This document shows, in pieces, positions 23,135-34,301 of a stretch of 64,000 nucleotides of DNA. Under the pieces are notes generated by a model. It was not told where the DNA came from. It worked only from the letters and a program-made list of their open reading frames with translations, and did no database searches. The position numbers were made by a program, and so were the translations under genes. Numbering within the stretch: position 1 is the stretch's first letter; each line of letters starts with the position of its first letter. The DNA lies in contig CM034101.1 of assembly GCA_019914945.1 (NCBI GenBank), positions 879,188-943,187 on the forward strand, given 5' to 3'. The stretch is from Typha latifolia. Lineage: Eukaryota; Streptophyta; Magnoliopsida; Poales; Typhaceae.

Positions 23135-25165
23135 TTGGAAAGTTAGGCACACGTAATTAATCTTCTTAATTGATATACTCTTTTTCTTACGTAATGTGGT
23201 TTTGGAACCGGTACCGGGAAACCGGTACCAGGTATGAAAACTGGCTATTATAGCCGTTGGATTAAGATTATAATTTTTAAAGGTGCATTGAAGTATTTGC
23301 CAATTATTTATCTCAAACAGATATGGCATAGTATGAATAAGATAAGAATCTTGCTACAGGTGTTAAAAGGGGCATGGTTTCCTAATCCCATGGCATACTA
23401 TTCGGTATGTAGGGCCTCAGCTCTGCAACTTCTGAAGAGGTATATCTCTGGCATGAGATGGATATACAGTAGTATCGGGTAGCTCCTCTCTTCAACTGTC
23501 GGATTATGTCAGAGTTAATCTTAGGTCTTTTATATCTGTGTATTTACTAGAGTTATATTTCTTGCTGTATTGTATCTATATCCTAAATTTGATATCTTAT
23601 TTTCTTTATTGTGATGCTTACGGTTATAGTTAAGTTGTTGTCGCTCTATATTTTTCCTTCGTTTATATATCAAACTATCAATAAATAAAATATGTGGCCA
23701 TTGGTTTCTCTTTTAAAAGAAAAAAAAGAAAGGTTGATGAGAAAGAGTAATTTTGTGCTAACTAAAAAGTTCACGAGAAGCTTGCTGCGTATATCGTTGT
23801 TGACTCGATCGCTTATGTCACCATTTTAATTAGAAGATGGTGACCTATACGTACTACCGTAGAAGGTACACGATGTACGTGCTTAGCCAGCAAGGAGGCG
23901 ATCATGCATGGGAGGTTGTGCTGCTTCTTAGAAATATATATTGTCACTATCCCAACTTGCACCTCCCAGTGGGCATTAATACCTATTACGGTACATGGTT
24001 AGCTTCATTGCATTCTACATTAATTCAGATAACCATTCAAAGATCTTGTACACCGTCCCCCTATCTTTCCATTAGCCATTCCCAAGAGTTAAGTAAACAA
24101 AATCTAGCAATTAAGTTCTTTATGAACACAACTAGGGCCATATCGCTTAGTGCATCTTCCTTCCATTGAGAGATGCCGGCAGTGCAATAATATGAGAGAA
24201 AATCTAAGAGGACATAACCAAAAGTTACCATTTTGATTTGATCGATGGACCCAAAGAGATGTGAATCTTTTAGATGGGAAGAAGGTCATGGTGGAAGGAA
24301 ATGAGTGCAGATTCCTGCCAGCTATGGCGTAGAGAGAAGTGGGGTGGGGGGGAAGGGATAATGGATTCTTTCCCGGCCCCCTGACCTTTTCTTCCCCACC
24401 ACTCCACTTGCTATACGAGATCGTCTCAAGTTGGCATCCGATATAGGGACCAAAGTACTGCCAGATCCACGAAGATAGGATAACCTCAACAACAACAAAA
24501 AAGTTGTAAGGTTATATATGTTTTATCGCCGTGCTCATACAAAGTTATCTTAGAAATTATTACTGATTTGAATAAAAAAAATCACTTTATATCTCTAGAT
24601 TTTATTTTTTTAATTACTAAGTTACCCTGAATATTTTCTCTGAATAAATTTCTATTTTTATTCATGTGATGTTCATTAACCTTGTACGTAGGGCACTTTA
24701 GCCAAAAGTTCTGACGAGCTAGTGATATAAAATAAAGTTTCTAAACAAAGTTAACTCTCCCAAAAAAAATATATAGAACTAAATTTAACCATAACACGTT
24801 GATAAGCTAAACTTTTCCCCTGACCTACCATTGTATAAATCCTTGCTACTTTCTTGGACTCCAATCATTTATGCTAGTAGTTGAAAACATCAATACAAAC
24901 CATCCGTGACTTTGTTCAATGTTAGAGAGAGGCCGCAACTAAATCATAGTATGCCGCCATCTAATAAAGTAGTAGAAATCTTAAGATCCATTACTTACCA
25001 TCTTAATCGGATTTCGGAACCTTTTGTGCGATAGATTGAGCTAATGTCCCTTTCTAACTTCGTGTCCAACATTTGGAACCACAACTAAAGGGGCAGACCC
25101 CCAACCCCTCCATGTTCTAAAACTGCACTCCCCGTACCCCCTTACCTTCCCCACCACCTTCCCCC

Positions 25166-25285
<120 letters not shown>

Positions 25286-25379
25286 CCCTCTCCCTCCTTT
25301 CTCTATCTCATCTTCAAGTATTACATTCGCAGTTTCTTCTACCACACCTTGTTGATTTTTGCTATCAAGAACAACAACA

Positions 25380-26859
25380 ATGTGCAACTCCAAGTTCAAA
25401 ACATGCCACGCCGTCGGCCTCGCCGCGGTGAGGCAGATCGACGGCAGGGCGGTCCTACAGCCGGCTAGCAACCGAGTCGTCGTGACGCTAGAAGCCGGTC
25501 GGCCGATGAAGAAATCCCTGCATAAATCTCTCTCCTTACCCACCTCCTTTTGTAGCACTAACGATCTCGATGATAATGAGACTAGGACCCCTCTGAAGCG
25601 AAGCCATGAGGCGAATTTCTTGAATTCTAGCACTGACAAGCCGGTGACGCCGAAACCGGCGACGAAGCCGGCTCCGGTGGTCAGAAAGAAGTCGAATAAA
25701 ATGATCGAAATTTCGACCGAATCGTCCCTGTTTTCGAGAGATAGGACTCCGGGGAGCATCGCGGCGAGGCAGAGAGAGCATGCTAGTCTTATGCAAGCGC
25801 AGAGGAAGATGAGGATTGCGCATTACGGGAGGGCCGCGTCAAAGCTCGAAGGGAAGGTGGTGCCATTGCATTCTTTCATCAACGCGACGACGACTAATCA
25901 AGAAGAGAAGAGATGCAGCTTCATAACATCCAATTCTGGTACCTTTTCTTAGATGCTTAAGCTTATAAGCTTATTGGTGTTATTCATATTACGTCTATAT
26001 GACTTCAAATTCTTTTAATAGATCCTCTCTACGTCGCATACCACGATAACGAGTGGGGAGTGCCCGTACATGATGACAAGTGAGTTTGTCATATAGCTCT
26101 CTCTCTCTTCTCTCTCCAGTTCTATCTAAAATTTGGAGGCTAAGTGTTAAGAGAACTCTGATCTATTTTGGCAGGATGCTGTTTGAATTGCTAGTATTAA
26201 CAGGTGCACAAGTTGGGTCGGATTGGACTACCATCCTGAAGAAACGAAACGACTACAGGTAGGTTCGATAAATTTTGATCGGTCTTCCTATCCGATAGAG
26301 TAAGTTGTCTGAAAATTTTGTTCTTTTCCTATCATCTGTGTGTGGTTTCAGGGCAGCCTTTGCTGGATTTGACGCTGAAGGTGTCGCCCAGTTCTCGGAG
26401 AGGCAAATGGCGTGGATTAGCGCGGAATACGGATTGGAGTTGGTGAAAATTAGGGGGATCGTCGACAATGCTAATCGAATTCTTGAGGTAACTTAAAACT
26501 AATCTCTCTACCTCATACCCATTAATTGTCTTCCTAGAGTGCTTAATTAAACTAATCATGTATGCAACTGATGCATGTGACAGGTGAGGCGAGAGTTGGG
26601 TTCCTTGGCCAAGTACCTCTGGGCATTCGTTAATCACAAGCCTCTTTCCCCTAATTACAAGTTTAGTAGAAAAATCCCCGTGAAGACTTCCAAGTCCGAG
26701 TCCATCAGCAAAGACATGGTTCGCCGCGGCTTCCGCTTCGTCGGCCCCACAGTCATCCACTCCTTCATGCAAGCCGCCGGCCTCACCAACGACCACCTCG
26801 TCTCCTGCCCTCGCCACCTCCTCCCAATAACTAATCCCACCTCCTTCCCCCTAATCTAA
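25380..26859 (+). CDS. DNA-3-methyladenine glycosylase I (TAG) family protein
   Basis: Helix-hairpin-helix base-excision-repair enzyme; bacterial TAG removes 3-methyladenine. Five exons, 25380-25938, 26022-26079, 26175-26258, 26352-26487 and 26584-26859, give 370 residues with phases agreeing. Residues 1 to about 178 form a basic, low-complexity extension starting [20 protein letters not shown], typical of plant members and absent in bacteria. The catalytic domain begins near [20 protein letters not shown] and continues [31 protein letters not shown] and [20 protein letters not shown]. By comparison with E. coli TAG, the zinc ligands C-H-H-C appear kept at C179, H194, H350 and C354. The bacterial catalytic Glu38 position is Thr here (LTGAQ), so activity on 3-methyladenine cannot be assumed. 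The first ATG in the frame is 25380. Confidence 0.94.
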
Positions 26860-27051
26860 CCACCAAATTATATTAAAAAAAAAAAAAAAACTCCTAATAC
26901 TATGACTAGTCTAGCTATAATGCTAAGTGTATAGTCCTTGTTGTAATTTTGGACGGGGGAATTGCATTTAGAGAGCATGTGGTTTGGCAGGCAAGTGCAT
27001 GTGCCAGTGTCAGAGCATCTACCTTTGTCCATGTGACAAACTGAAGGAGAA

Positions 27052-27053
<2 letters not shown>

Positions 27054-27084
<31 letters not shown>
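27054..27084. repeat. (TA)n microsatellite
   Basis: About 31 bp of alternating TA, some 200 bp downstream of the glycosylase stop codon. Possibly within the 3' UTR or just beyond it. Confidence 0.93.
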
Positions 27085-27087
<3 letters not shown>

Positions 27088-27570
27088 TCAATATGGACCC
27101 ATTCAATATTTGGCTTCCTACCCTTATCTTTCTTTGTACACCATGTTGTTTTAGGTTTGGTGCTTTCTTTCTCCCTTCATATAAGCACAAGTGGGAGTTA
27201 GTGTGGATTTTACACAATTGTCAAGTTGCTTGCTTAACAGATAGTTATATACTATCTACTTTTCTCATTCTTCTTTTTCGTTGTAACATCTGTACAAGAA
27301 TCTCTCCATGTGCCCTGACTTTTCCTTTTGCTCTACTTCTTGTAACCAATAATTGTTATTTGCTTATATTGGTTATGTATTGAAGAAAACTTTGTTCTTT
27401 GTTAAACCACGAAATTTCTTGCGAACTAATATATACACGTTACATGAGTCTGGATGTGGTGTTAACATATGCCATATTGCATTCTGGGTTATAATGGCCT
27501 GCAACAACATGCGTAGTGGCCACATGCTTCACATTCATTGCTATCTTATATAATGCTATAATGCTTGACC

Positions 27571-27595
27571 ATATATATATATATATATATATATA
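27571..27595. repeat. (AT)n microsatellite
   Basis: About 25 bp of alternating AT in intergenic DNA. Confidence 0.93.
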
Positions 27596-28936
27596 GTTAC
27601 ATTATATTCGGCAGCATTCATTTTCTGTATCTACAAAAACTTGTAACATAATTATAAAATCTATAGACAAATAATATGCAAATATTAATTGAGATATTAT
27701 TCTGCCACTTAATATTAGCATTGACTATTCGGATGCAGATACACATTGACCATTATTCGGATATGACAAAACTCGGATATAGATTTGGATCGATGCGAAG
27801 TTAGTCCGATTGTGGCCCAAGTCCAGTTCGAAAGATGGGCCTGATACGGCCCGACGACCGCATATTATATGCTGTAGCTATAGCTATAGCACTTAATCCT
27901 CGGTGCATGAGATAATTAATTAATACATCCAGCGACAAGCAAATTGAGGAACAAATTAAGATGATTCGGAGAATGAGGCATGGAGGAAAGTCACAAGATG
28001 GAAGAAGGAAGGAAGGGAGGGAGGGAGGGAGGTGGCAGGCATGGGAAGGCGGTTCGAGTGTTGAGGCGATGGGGTCACATTCTTTATGCCGCGGGCTTAG
28101 CGAAGCAACAGCTGTCAGTTAATCTAGGCTTACCCGAGGAGATCTAACAACACACACACACAACGCTCGTTTCCCCTCTGAGGCTGGCAATGGCATGCAG
28201 GTGGTAGAAGAAGAATCACGAGGTGATGGCGGCTTCACTCACAATCACAGCACGTCAACGCCGTCATACATATTTACCTTAGTGTCAGAGATGCGTTATT
28301 TAGACTAACCCAATCCTCTCAACATAAATTTAATAAGAGATTTGAATACCGTTATTGTGTGGAGGAGTCATTTGGCATCTGTACGCATGACCCCAGCACA
28401 CATCATCACCCTGATCACCAATTGTCGTTTTATACGTTAATTGCGAGATCCATATATCACAGACGCGTCTGCTTTTACTGTGACCACTGTCCACTCTTCC
28501 CTTCCTCTTCCCAGTACTGTTCGATCTTATTTTGGCATCTAAGACTAAGATCCCTTCTCTTTCTCCTAGCTACTTACTCCTAGACCATTAAAACGATGCC
28601 CTGTGTATATAATAAAGTCTTCTATATTTTAATTGAACTAAGTCCAAGACATCTCATCTGTACACACTATTTATTGATTGATTGATTTCCAATTAATTTC
28701 CCTCTCGACCAACTTTGATGGCAATCACAAGCAGCAACCGAAAAACGTCCCTTTTACCTCTCAATCCCATGCATGACACCATTGAATAGCCCCTCTTCCA
28801 GCTCTCTTGCTACCTTCCCTCCTCCATAGGAAAACTAACCCAAACCATCCAATTATCTACTCCCTTCCTCTCTATCTCAACTCCCACATCCTCTTAGAAC
28901 ATCCTAGACAAGCAGAAGAAGAAGAAGGACTAACTG

Positions 28937-29713
28937 ATGGCATCACCATCATCATCTGGTGATCGAAAGAATACCTCCAGGACTGCTATCCCACCGGAGC
29001 ATGGCATCAACTGCCCACGCTGTGACTCGCCTAACACTAAATTCTGCTACTACAACAACTACAGCCTCTCTCAGCCGCGTCACTTCTGCAAGGCTTGCCG
29101 CCGGTATTGGACTAAAGGCGGCGTTCTTCGAAACGTCCCTGTCGGCGGAGGCTGTCGCAAGAACAAGAAGTCGAAAACGTCATCGCCTTCCTCGCGCCTC
29201 CCTAATTTCTTTAACGGGGATTTTGCGACCAACGGCCAGTGCATCTCCTCTTCCTCGATAGGCTTGATAAGTTATCCGATTAGTCCTGCGGTTATAGACG
29301 GCAATGCGCGTAGTACCGTGGCGTCTTCTATTGAGTCCTTGAGCTCGATAAACCAAGACCTGCACTGGAAGCTACAGCAGCAGAGGTTGGCTATGTACTT
29401 TGGAGAGGAAGCTCCAAACAACAAGGAGAGTGGTAGTGGTGTGAATACTTATCTCACAACCCCTTTGCTCTTGGAAGGTCACCATGAGCCCGTTTCTTTT
29501 GATGTGCAAGAGAACTCAAAATCACAAGCATGTGGGATTACGCCTGCATGGTTTCTTGAGAGTTCTTGCTTCGTACCAAACATAGCCTCTACTGCAACTA
29601 TCACAAGCAACAATGACAACAACAACAACAGCAGCAACAATGACAACAACTTGAGCAACTGGAATGGACTCCCAGGTTGGATTGACATGCCACAGTTCAC
29701 CATACTGCCCTAA
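28937..29713 (+). CDS. Dof-domain zinc-finger transcription factor
   Basis: Nuclear DNA-binding regulator that recognises AAAG cores. The frame is intronless, with 258 residues from the ATG at 28937. The Dof finger spans about residues 25-76 with the CX2CX21CX2C pattern at C26, C29, C51 and C54 ([20 protein letters not shown], then [14 protein letters not shown]). A basic patch CRKNKKSK follows, as usual. The rest is low-complexity and Ser-rich. Near the end is an Asn-rich run (about residues 226-240, an AAC-rich repeat), then [17 protein letters not shown], a Trp-containing tail of the kind found in several Dof subgroups. Length is ordinary. I cannot place it in a Dof subfamily or name a target process. 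Confidence 0.96.
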   Translation: MASPSSSGDRKNTSRTAIPPEHGINCPRCDSPNTKFCYYNNYSLSQPRHFCKACRRYWTKGGVLRNVPVGGGCRKNKKSKTSSPSSRLPNFFNGDFATNGQCISSSSIGLISYPISPAVIDGNARSTVASSIESLSSINQDLHWKLQQQRLAMYFGEEAPNNKESGSGVNTYLTTPLLLEGHHEPVSFDVQENSKSQACGITPAWFLESSCFVPNIASTATITSNNDNNNNSSNNDNNLSNWNGLPGWIDMPQFTILP

Positions 29714-30240
29714 GGGAAGAGAAAAGTATGTTTCTCGATCAAAATCTTCCCTTCTTCCAGAACTTGTTTTTATTTTTCTCTTTCTTGCGTCTTGGCTTCT
29801 CTTCTCCCAAAGGTGAAGAAATATCTCATTAGTATTAAGATGAATTCCTATCTGTAAGTTTTGTGTTGCGTTTCCCTATGATTTATACGTAATTTTCCTC
29901 CGATTGTACGTAATATGTTTTTTTAATGGTTTATGATTCCATTATAATGGATCTTTGTGGATTAAAGGCTACGTATTTTGATTTGTTATAGGTTCATTCT
30001 GACCTCAAGATCGATCCCACACCTATCAACGTAACTCCTCTCTGATCTGAAGCTACGTACTAGGACAACATGCATTAATTAACGTACGGTAGACCTGCGA
30101 GAAGTTATTTCTCTCTCAACGTAGCACTTGGTAGGGCTTTCCATAATAATTAGTTGCAGGGCAGCATGATTTGCTGTGTTCTGGTAAGAGATGACTTGAA
30201 AAGGTAATGAGCTGCAGAACTGTCAGAGTTCCAATCAATG

Positions 30241-30265
30241 AGAGAGAGAGAGAGAGAGAGAGAGA
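30241..30265. repeat. (AG)n microsatellite
   Basis: About 25 bp of uninterrupted AG in the gap between the Dof and metacaspase genes. Confidence 0.94.
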
Positions 30266-31052
30266 TGGTGAGTCCCTTTGTTTGGAATTTTTCTCTCTTT
30301 CTTTTGTTCTTGGGCAAAGATCCAGTTGGACATCGGTCTAAGTTAAGCGGAGGCAACTTTTCTCTTCCTTATCCTTTCTTTTGCTTTTTGTTTCTTGATC
30401 ACTAGAAGTGTATCTCAAACAAGATAGAGATGATTAAATTGTCTGTGCTTTTATATATTTATATACATATGTATTTTACTTGGCTGATCTCTACAATGTC
30501 AAATTATCAACTCATATGTTAGTGATACTTCTCTAATTAATAATTATAGCTATTGATGATCATCTAATTAATACGGTTGTAATGCGTGACATAAATGGCC
30601 TATTCAGCACAGTAGCCAAGAAGTATATTATCCATTATCCATGCAGGACAAACTTTTTCTTTTGAATAGATTAAGAAGAAAAGCCCCTTGATGGTCCATA
30701 CGTGATATCCTTCACATCTCGAACGGTCTTTTAAACGTAATTTTTATTTATTTATTTATTTTTCATTTCAAACTAAGCCCATTAATGGCCAATTATAAGT
30801 GGGGTCCAAATAAATCGTAACATTTAGACCACTAACGCAACGTATCCAATAATTCCCCCTATTAGGACGGTAAACAAATGAATCTGGCCTAACTGACCAC
30901 TAACCGCTCTTTCAGATTCTACGTAATGCTACGTCATAATATTTTTTCTATTCAACCCCTGTAATAATTATATATTTTTTTATTAAGTCTCACATTGCTA
31001 CATGGGTACATCAGTACATCACTAAGCGACACAGTGAATAAAATCATAAAAA

Positions 31053-31061
31053 TATAAATAG
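31053..31061 (+). promoter_or_regulatory. Candidate TATA box of the metacaspase gene
   Basis: TATAAATAG lies about 165 bases before the metacaspase start codon, in AT-rich DNA. It would give a 5' UTR of roughly 130 bases. Motif and spacing only. Confidence 0.4.
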
Positions 31062-31223
31062 TTGGGTTTTATATGCATATTTTCCAACAAAAAACTATCT
31101 GCCATATATATATATATAACCAACCATCCATTGCCGTTTCGACGACCAAATCCATTCCTTCCGTTCCAAACAAAAAGAAAAGAAATAGAAGTTTTCGGAT
31201 CTCCTCGCGGCGATTGGGGAGAG

Positions 31224-33099
31224 ATGGGGAAGAAGGCGTTGTTGATTGGGTGTAACTACCCCGGCACGAAAGCCGAGCTACGTGGCTGCATCAACGACGT
31301 CAAGCGGATGCGCCACTGCCTGATCGAGCGGTACGGCTTCGCCGACGAAGACGTCGCCGTCCTCGTCGACACTGATGACTCCTACACCCAGCCCACCGGC
31401 GCTAACATCCGCAAAGCCGTCGCTGATCTCATCGCCTCCGCCGACGAAGGCGACTACCTCTTCGTCCACTACAGCGGCCACGGCACCCGCCTCCCCGCCG
31501 AGACCGGCGAGGAGGACGACACCGGTTACGACGAGTGCATCGTCCCTTGCGACATGAATCTTATCACTGGTAAAACGGTGTTCTCCATCCGTTTACTTCT
31601 TGGAGTGAAACAAAATTTTGTCTGATTACATTTAGTTGTTTGTTTTTAATTGTTTTAGTTAGGACAGAATTAAGTTTATTTTTCATAAATTGGAACCAAA
31701 TCTTATATAATTGAATTGATTCAGTGCTAACTTATTGAATCGAATTCGATGTGAAATTGAAATGGGATAAAGGTGACATATAGTCTATTTCATTCTGTTC
31801 TCTGGAATAGGGTAGGAATTGCACCAAACTGAACCTCGTGCATTGGGCTTCCTTTTTTCATATCGATCATTGGAATTCAATTCACGAGTATCCCAGATCT
31901 GTTACTCTTCATATAATCCTATGCATTAATTTAATTCTCAGAAAATTTAGATTTTAATTTTAGATTTAACAACAGAGTTGGACTTCTAAGAGTGAAATGG
32001 TCCATGACATCTTAGGCCCTTTCTGGATTAGCATTTGACAGTTCTGCTTGTTACCTCAACTTTGCATTCTTTTTGCTCAGCATTTTCTGCTATAGATTCG
32101 TTGGTTTATGTTCGATGTCATGAACGTATGATCAAGCACGTTAAATAGTGAGCAGAAAGAATGTACCTGTAGTTGTTACAATGAAGTGGAATGCGTTGAT
32201 TTTGCACAGATGATGACTTCAGAGAGTTTGTGGACAAAGTTCCTCGTGGCTGCCGGATCACCATTGTCTCAGATTCCTGCCACAGCGGCGGCCTGCTTGA
32301 TCGATCAAAGGAGCAGATTGGTGAGAGCACCAAGCGGCAGGATGAAGGTTCTGATTCCGGCTTCGATTTCAAATCCTTATTAAATCTGGCTGCTCATTGT
32401 GCATTTGAGTCCCGAGGGATCCGTCTCGCTCACGAAAGCCATCACCACCATCGTCACGATCAAGCAGATGAGGTAGATGATGGCGTGGGGCAAACTGGAA
32501 GAAGTCACGTAAAAAATCGCTCTCTCCCGCTCCCCACACTGATTGAGATTCTGAAACAGAAGACTGGAAAGGAAGACATCGATGTAGGCAAGATTAGGCC
32601 GACCCTTTTTGACATGTTTGGCGACGATGCTAGCCCGAAAATAAAGAGGTTCATGAAAGTCCTCTTCGGCAAGCTTAAAGAGGGGAACGACGGTGAGGGT
32701 GGAGGTGGCTTTATGGGGATAATTGGTGGCCTGGCACAAGAATTCCTGAAGCATAAACTGGAGGAGAATGATGAAGGCTATGTGAAGCCGGCACTGGAAG
32801 CAAAAGTCCACAGCAAGCAAGAGGTTTATGCTGGAGCGAAAAAGAGGGTAATTCTGGACAGTGGCATTCTTATCAGTGGTTGCCAGACAGACCAAACTTC
32901 TGCTGATGCAAACGGTCCAGGGGGGGCATATGGTGCTCTTAGCAATGCAATCCAAACAATTCTTGCAGAGTCTGACGGTGAGATAAGTAACAAGGGACTT
33001 GTATTAAGGGCTAGGAAGATGTTGGCGAAGCAAGGATTTTCACAGAGGCCTGGTCTTTACTGCAGCGATGAACATGTTGATGTTTCTTTTGTCTGCTGA
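31224..33099 (+). CDS. Type II metacaspase (MC4/MC5-like)
   Basis: Calcium-dependent Arg/Lys-specific cysteine protease; plant type II members act in wounding, damage signalling and programmed cell death. Exons 31224-31569 and 32210-33099 (intron 640 bp) give 411 residues, normal for type II. It starts directly with the p20 domain ([20 protein letters not shown]) and has no N-terminal zinc-finger prodomain, which is the mark of type II. The catalytic dyad is His86 ([10 protein letters not shown]) and Cys139 (SDSCHSGGL), the same numbering I recall for AtMC4. Acidic residues ([16 protein letters not shown]) lie between them. A long variable linker with a His-rich patch ([12 protein letters not shown]) leads to the p10 part ([20 protein letters not shown]), and the protein ends [12 protein letters not shown]. 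Exon 1 is far richer in GC than exon 2. Confidence 0.96.
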
Positions 33100-34301
33100 G
33101 AGAGGATATATCTCTTACTAATGTTTGTTTCCTTTCCTTACCTTTTTTTTCCCTCTGGTGAGGAATATGATTTGAAGTTCCCTTTCCCTTTTCTTTCGCA
33201 ATTAGCTACTGCTTCGTTGATTAATAATTCCTTTGAGACCAATTTGTAGGAGTTGGTTTCCTGACAGTGATTTGTGGTTTCATCCTGAATTTTAGTCAAT
33301 CCATATTACACATTTGATATGCTTCTACAGGAGTATATGATCAGATGATCTTACATGATGTATATCTGAAAAAGAAAAGAAAGTGGCATTTTGTTATATA
33401 ATCAGCTCAGAAGAGAGACAGGATAATATCAGAAAGAAAGACTCGCACTAGTTTTCTTATGAGAAATACAAATCACAATTCACCAGTTAATGATCAGAGC
33501 TGGTATAAAATTACGAGAAAAGCATAAAATCATTCATCAAAACCATCAATTCATGAAGAGATCATGGATTAACATAGTTGAAATCAGTCTACATTTCCCC
33601 ACTCATTCCCTGTGAGAACTTGGGTTCTGTTCGGCCCGGCCTACACACCTGCCCATAAGCTCAGCCCACAGTCCGGTTCGGTTCCACAAACCCGTCCTCG
33701 GCCTCTCTCTCCCCCGTCCACTGACGCAGCCCGCCCAAAGTATCCTTATCAAAGAGATAAAACTGCTATTTTACTAACATTACTTGATTTATTACATATA
33801 TTTATATATATTCAAAATCTAGGAAGTCGACACATTTTAGATAATAATATTTTAACTAAAACTTCTAACGTATGAGTAGCTTGGCAGCTTGCTCACTAAT
33901 TTCGCATCGTTGACGTGTCGCTCAACAACTAGGAGGAGCCGCACCTATATCTTTTTGCATAATTTGCACCTGATCTCAGACTTTTCGAGTGATGATAGAT
34001 CGAACAACTTCTCCTTGTCCAAATACACCTAAGACGCCTCTGATTTTCTAATATTATTTATCAATCCATGTCAGCTCTCGTGCAAAAGGCAAAAGAGAGC
34101 AGGTGTAACTACTGTAATTATATTCTTCTTGGTGCGCGAACCAATACGATAGCCAATGGTTTTTTTTCTTTTTTTAATTTTTTTTATGTTACGATTCCCC
34201 GAAGACTTGCATTAGACAATGGTCAGGGAATCAGGGCTAAGAAGTTGTTCTTTCTCTTTGTACGCATTGTGTGGTGAGAAGGAGGACTCCTCATTGCAAC
34301 A
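33100..34301. other. Intergenic region and 5' flank of NLR copy 1
   Basis: Metacaspase 3' UTR, then a GC-rich patch at about 33630-33740 resembling the GCCCGGCC/AGCCCA-rich fragments scattered in plant intergenic DNA, then AT-rich DNA. From about 34020 the sequence is duplicated upstream of NLR copy 2 (from about 42822) and probably contains the NLR promoter. No gene was seen. Confidence 0.5.

Larger units (their letters stand above)
26860..28936. other. Intergenic region between the glycosylase and Dof genes
   Basis: About 2.1 kb. It starts with an A-run after the glycosylase stop codon, then carries two TA/AT microsatellites (27054-27084; 27571-27595), a (CA)n scrap near 28150, and a G-rich tract with four GGG runs (28015-28032). 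The last few hundred bases are the Dof promoter and 5' UTR, including a possible TATA motif (TATATAATA) near 28605. No gene was recognised. Confidence 0.5.
29714..31223. other. Intergenic region between the Dof and metacaspase genes
   Basis: Contains the Dof 3' UTR, a (GA)n microsatellite at 30241-30265, a short TTTA run near 30745, AT-rich DNA, and the metacaspase promoter with a candidate TATA box. No gene was seen. Confidence 0.5.
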
